From IMG/VR virus record IMGVR_UViG_3300030107_003448, positions 36,679-100,678 of that record: DNA of 64,000 nucleotides; one strand, given 5' to 3'. Below, in pieces: positions 62,941 to 64,000 of this stretch. The stretch comes from a virus. Both the position numbers and the translations under genes were made by a program. Positions within the stretch are counted from its first letter, which is position 1. Every line of letters begins with the position of its first letter. Under the pieces are notes generated by a model. That model made no database searches, was not told the DNA's origin, and saw only the letters and a list, made by a program, of their open reading frames with translations.

Positions 62941-63242
62941 TTTGTTTCACACTCCACACACAATCTATTTTTCTCCCAGTCTTTACTCATGACTGCTCCG
63001 TCTCCATCAACATCATTACCACATTCATCACAGTAAGCGGCTTCATACACTTCTTCTCTTGTGCAGTTAGTCCTCTTACATACGTGACATAACCATGCTT
63101 CATCTTGCATACCCTCATTGACCAAAGTAAACATAGTAAAGTCACTACGCTTTTGGTCTACTGGTATTGATTCTAAGTTATCACATCCGTTAGTGTTATC
63201 ACACAGCACACATAAAAATGGGTCAATCATATCTTCACTCAT
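62937..63242 (-). CDS. Double zinc-finger protein
   Basis: A 101-residue acidic protein with cysteine pairs CVLC, CHVC, CDEC and CVEC and extra Cys (GC, NC). These could make two or three zinc ribbons. It is coupled to the tiny zinc gene upstream. Confidence 0.6.
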   Translation of the reverse strand: MSEDMIDPFLCVLCDNTNGCDNLESIPVDQKRSDFTMFTLVNEGMQDEAWLCHVCKRTNCTREEVYEAAYCDECGNDVDGDGAVMSKDWEKNRLCVECETK

Positions 63243-63361
63243 TCTTCCTCGTCTCCTTTGTTTCTTTTACCTCCGCAATCTTTACTGTAACAGAATCTAA
63301 ACCCTGCTCTAGTTATGTTTGCGCATCCTCTCTTGTTACATATATTAACTGTAAATCTCAT
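63239..63361 (-). CDS. Tiny zinc-binding protein (40 aa)
   Basis: A frame from ATG 63361 to TGA 63239-63241, overlapping the next ATG. C-x4-C (CNKRGC) and C-x4-C (CYSKDC) are 10 residues apart. The tail is charged. Confidence 0.55.
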   Translation of the reverse strand: MRFTVNICNKRGCANITRAGFRFCYSKDCGGKRNKGDEEE

Positions 63362-63595
63362 TTACTCATCTCCTAATACCTTTTTCTTTGTCATCTTTCT
63401 GTCACCTAGTGTCCAGCGTAATGCATTGATTACTCCTTCCAATCCTTTGAATGCCCTTGCATGAGCCATTCTTTCTTTCTTCTTAAGAGAACTATCTCCT
63501 GTCTTGATAGAGTGAAAGTGTTGCTTACGCTCTGCGTGGTCTAGCATTTCTTCTATTTCTTCCCATGTTCTATTGTATGTATATTCTTCAGCCAT
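63362..63595 (-). CDS. Small basic helical protein
   Basis: A 77-residue protein from ATG 63595, with GGTGATT upstream. The GTG 63607 is rejected. It is charged and helical (NRTWEEIEEMLDHAERKQHF; KKKERMAHARAFKGLEGVIN). No family is recognised. Confidence 0.5.
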   Translation of the reverse strand: MAEEYTYNRTWEEIEEMLDHAERKQHFHSIKTGDSSLKKKERMAHARAFKGLEGVINALRWTLGDRKMTKKKVLGDE

Positions 63596-63596
63596 T

Positions 63597-64000
63597 TTAA
63601 TCACCAACTGTTCTGTGTATCATAGTCCATTCTACTTCACATCCCTCGTCACATAATCCACTCTCAACATTCTCATCGCAAGTGGGACATCGCTCAACCA
63701 TGCTCTCGCAATACAAGTCTAAACATGAATGTTCTACATCATTAAAACCACAACGGTTTATAGCATCTTTTAATTTCTTATTTTCTTCTTGTAACCGCTT
63801 GACTTCTGCTAGGAGAAGTGGTGCGTTTCTTGCTAAGTCTTGGTTCGCCTCTGCTACAAGATATAAATCAGGGTCACACGCTTGCATCTGTGCTAAATCA
63901 TACACCTCTACATTCAAACCAAGCATCTGCTTGTCTTTACACCAAGTAGTGAAAACCATACGCCATTCATCAGCAGGTGTATGTCCTTTGTATTTATCTG
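63597..64000 (-). CDS. Coiled-coil plus zinc-cluster protein, probably cut by the window edge
   Basis: The frame is open from stop 63597 to the right edge. An ATG at 63959 exists but has no ribosome site, and the codons beyond it (DKYKGHTPADEWR) look like real protein. Visible parts are a helix with heptads (APLLLAEVKRLQEENKKLKD) and a Cys-rich end (CLDLYC, CPTC, CDEGC), enough for one or two zinc sites. It is a possible DNA-binding dimer. Confidence 0.55.
   Translation of the reverse strand, partial: DKYKGHTPADEWRMVFTTWCKDKQMLGLNVEVYDLAQMQACDPDLYLVAEANQDLARNAPLLLAEVKRLQEENKKLKDAINRCGFNDVEHSCLDLYCESMVERCPTCDENVESGLCDEGCEVEWTMIHRTVGD

Noticed and set aside
1-64000. tRNA genes, CRISPR arrays, insertion sequences, integrase and attachment sites
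   Set aside because: No cloverleaf-like sequence, regularly spaced repeats, transposase motif or tyrosine recombinase motif was found by reading. A tRNA scan was not possible.

Overview
This window is part of a double-stranded DNA genome of a tailed archaeal virus. It combines a long block of tail genes with archaeal-type information-processing genes: a full-length transcription factor B, a group II chaperonin (thermosome) subunit, a family B DNA polymerase, a PCNA-like clamp, a clamp-loader small subunit, an archaeo-eukaryotic primase and an XPF-type nuclease. That combination, the A+T-rich composition, GGAGGTGA-type ribosome binding sites and many tiny zinc-ribbon genes fit a virus of marine Euryarchaeota, most like the magroviruses proposed to infect Marine Group II. 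The lineage is inferred from gene content and no search was run. Terminase, portal, protease and capsid genes are not visible and probably lie beyond the left edge. The right edge cuts another gene.

Layout. From 1 to 29153 every gene is on the + strand and forms one tightly packed structural block: a partial C-terminus, neck/connector and tail-completion proteins, a tail-tube-like protein with inserted modules, a SAP-domain protein, a tail assembly chaperone with a -1 frameshift signal, a short tape measure with seven 32-residue repeats, a baseplate-like protein, a 5700-residue giant protein with an N-terminal LamG-like domain, then three tail/fibre proteins and a zinc ribbon. From 29142 to 64000 every gene is on the - strand, transcribed toward the middle. 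The two blocks converge and overlap by 12 bp.

The - strand block, in transcription order from right to left, starts with many small zinc-ribbon and other early-type proteins (64-60 kb). It continues with an SNF2-type helicase, a winged-helix protein, a second SAP protein and large unknown proteins (60-46 kb), including a single-cyclin-fold mini-TFB and a divergent ligase-like protein. The replication core follows (45-33 kb): clamp loader, putative ssDNA-binding protein, RecA/Sak4-like ATPase, clamp, polymerase B, thioredoxin, Cas4-like nuclease, a PIP-box protein, primase and XPF nuclease. Last come a P-loop ATPase, an exonuclease, the thermosome and TFB.

Regulation. Seven copies of a ~25-bp element (transcribed-strand consensus CCTTTAAGAACCRACAACAATAAA) sit at gene boundaries in the - strand block. 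In most of them the TTTAA core lies 24-46 bp before a start codon, at the distance expected of an archaeal TATA box. None was found in the structural block. Within operons most genes overlap by ATGA or TAATG, indicating translational coupling. The best candidates for new biology are the promoter family with the viral TFB and mini-TFB, the two small PIP-box proteins, the archaeal-virus frameshift chaperone, the repeat-built tape measure and the giant modular tail protein.
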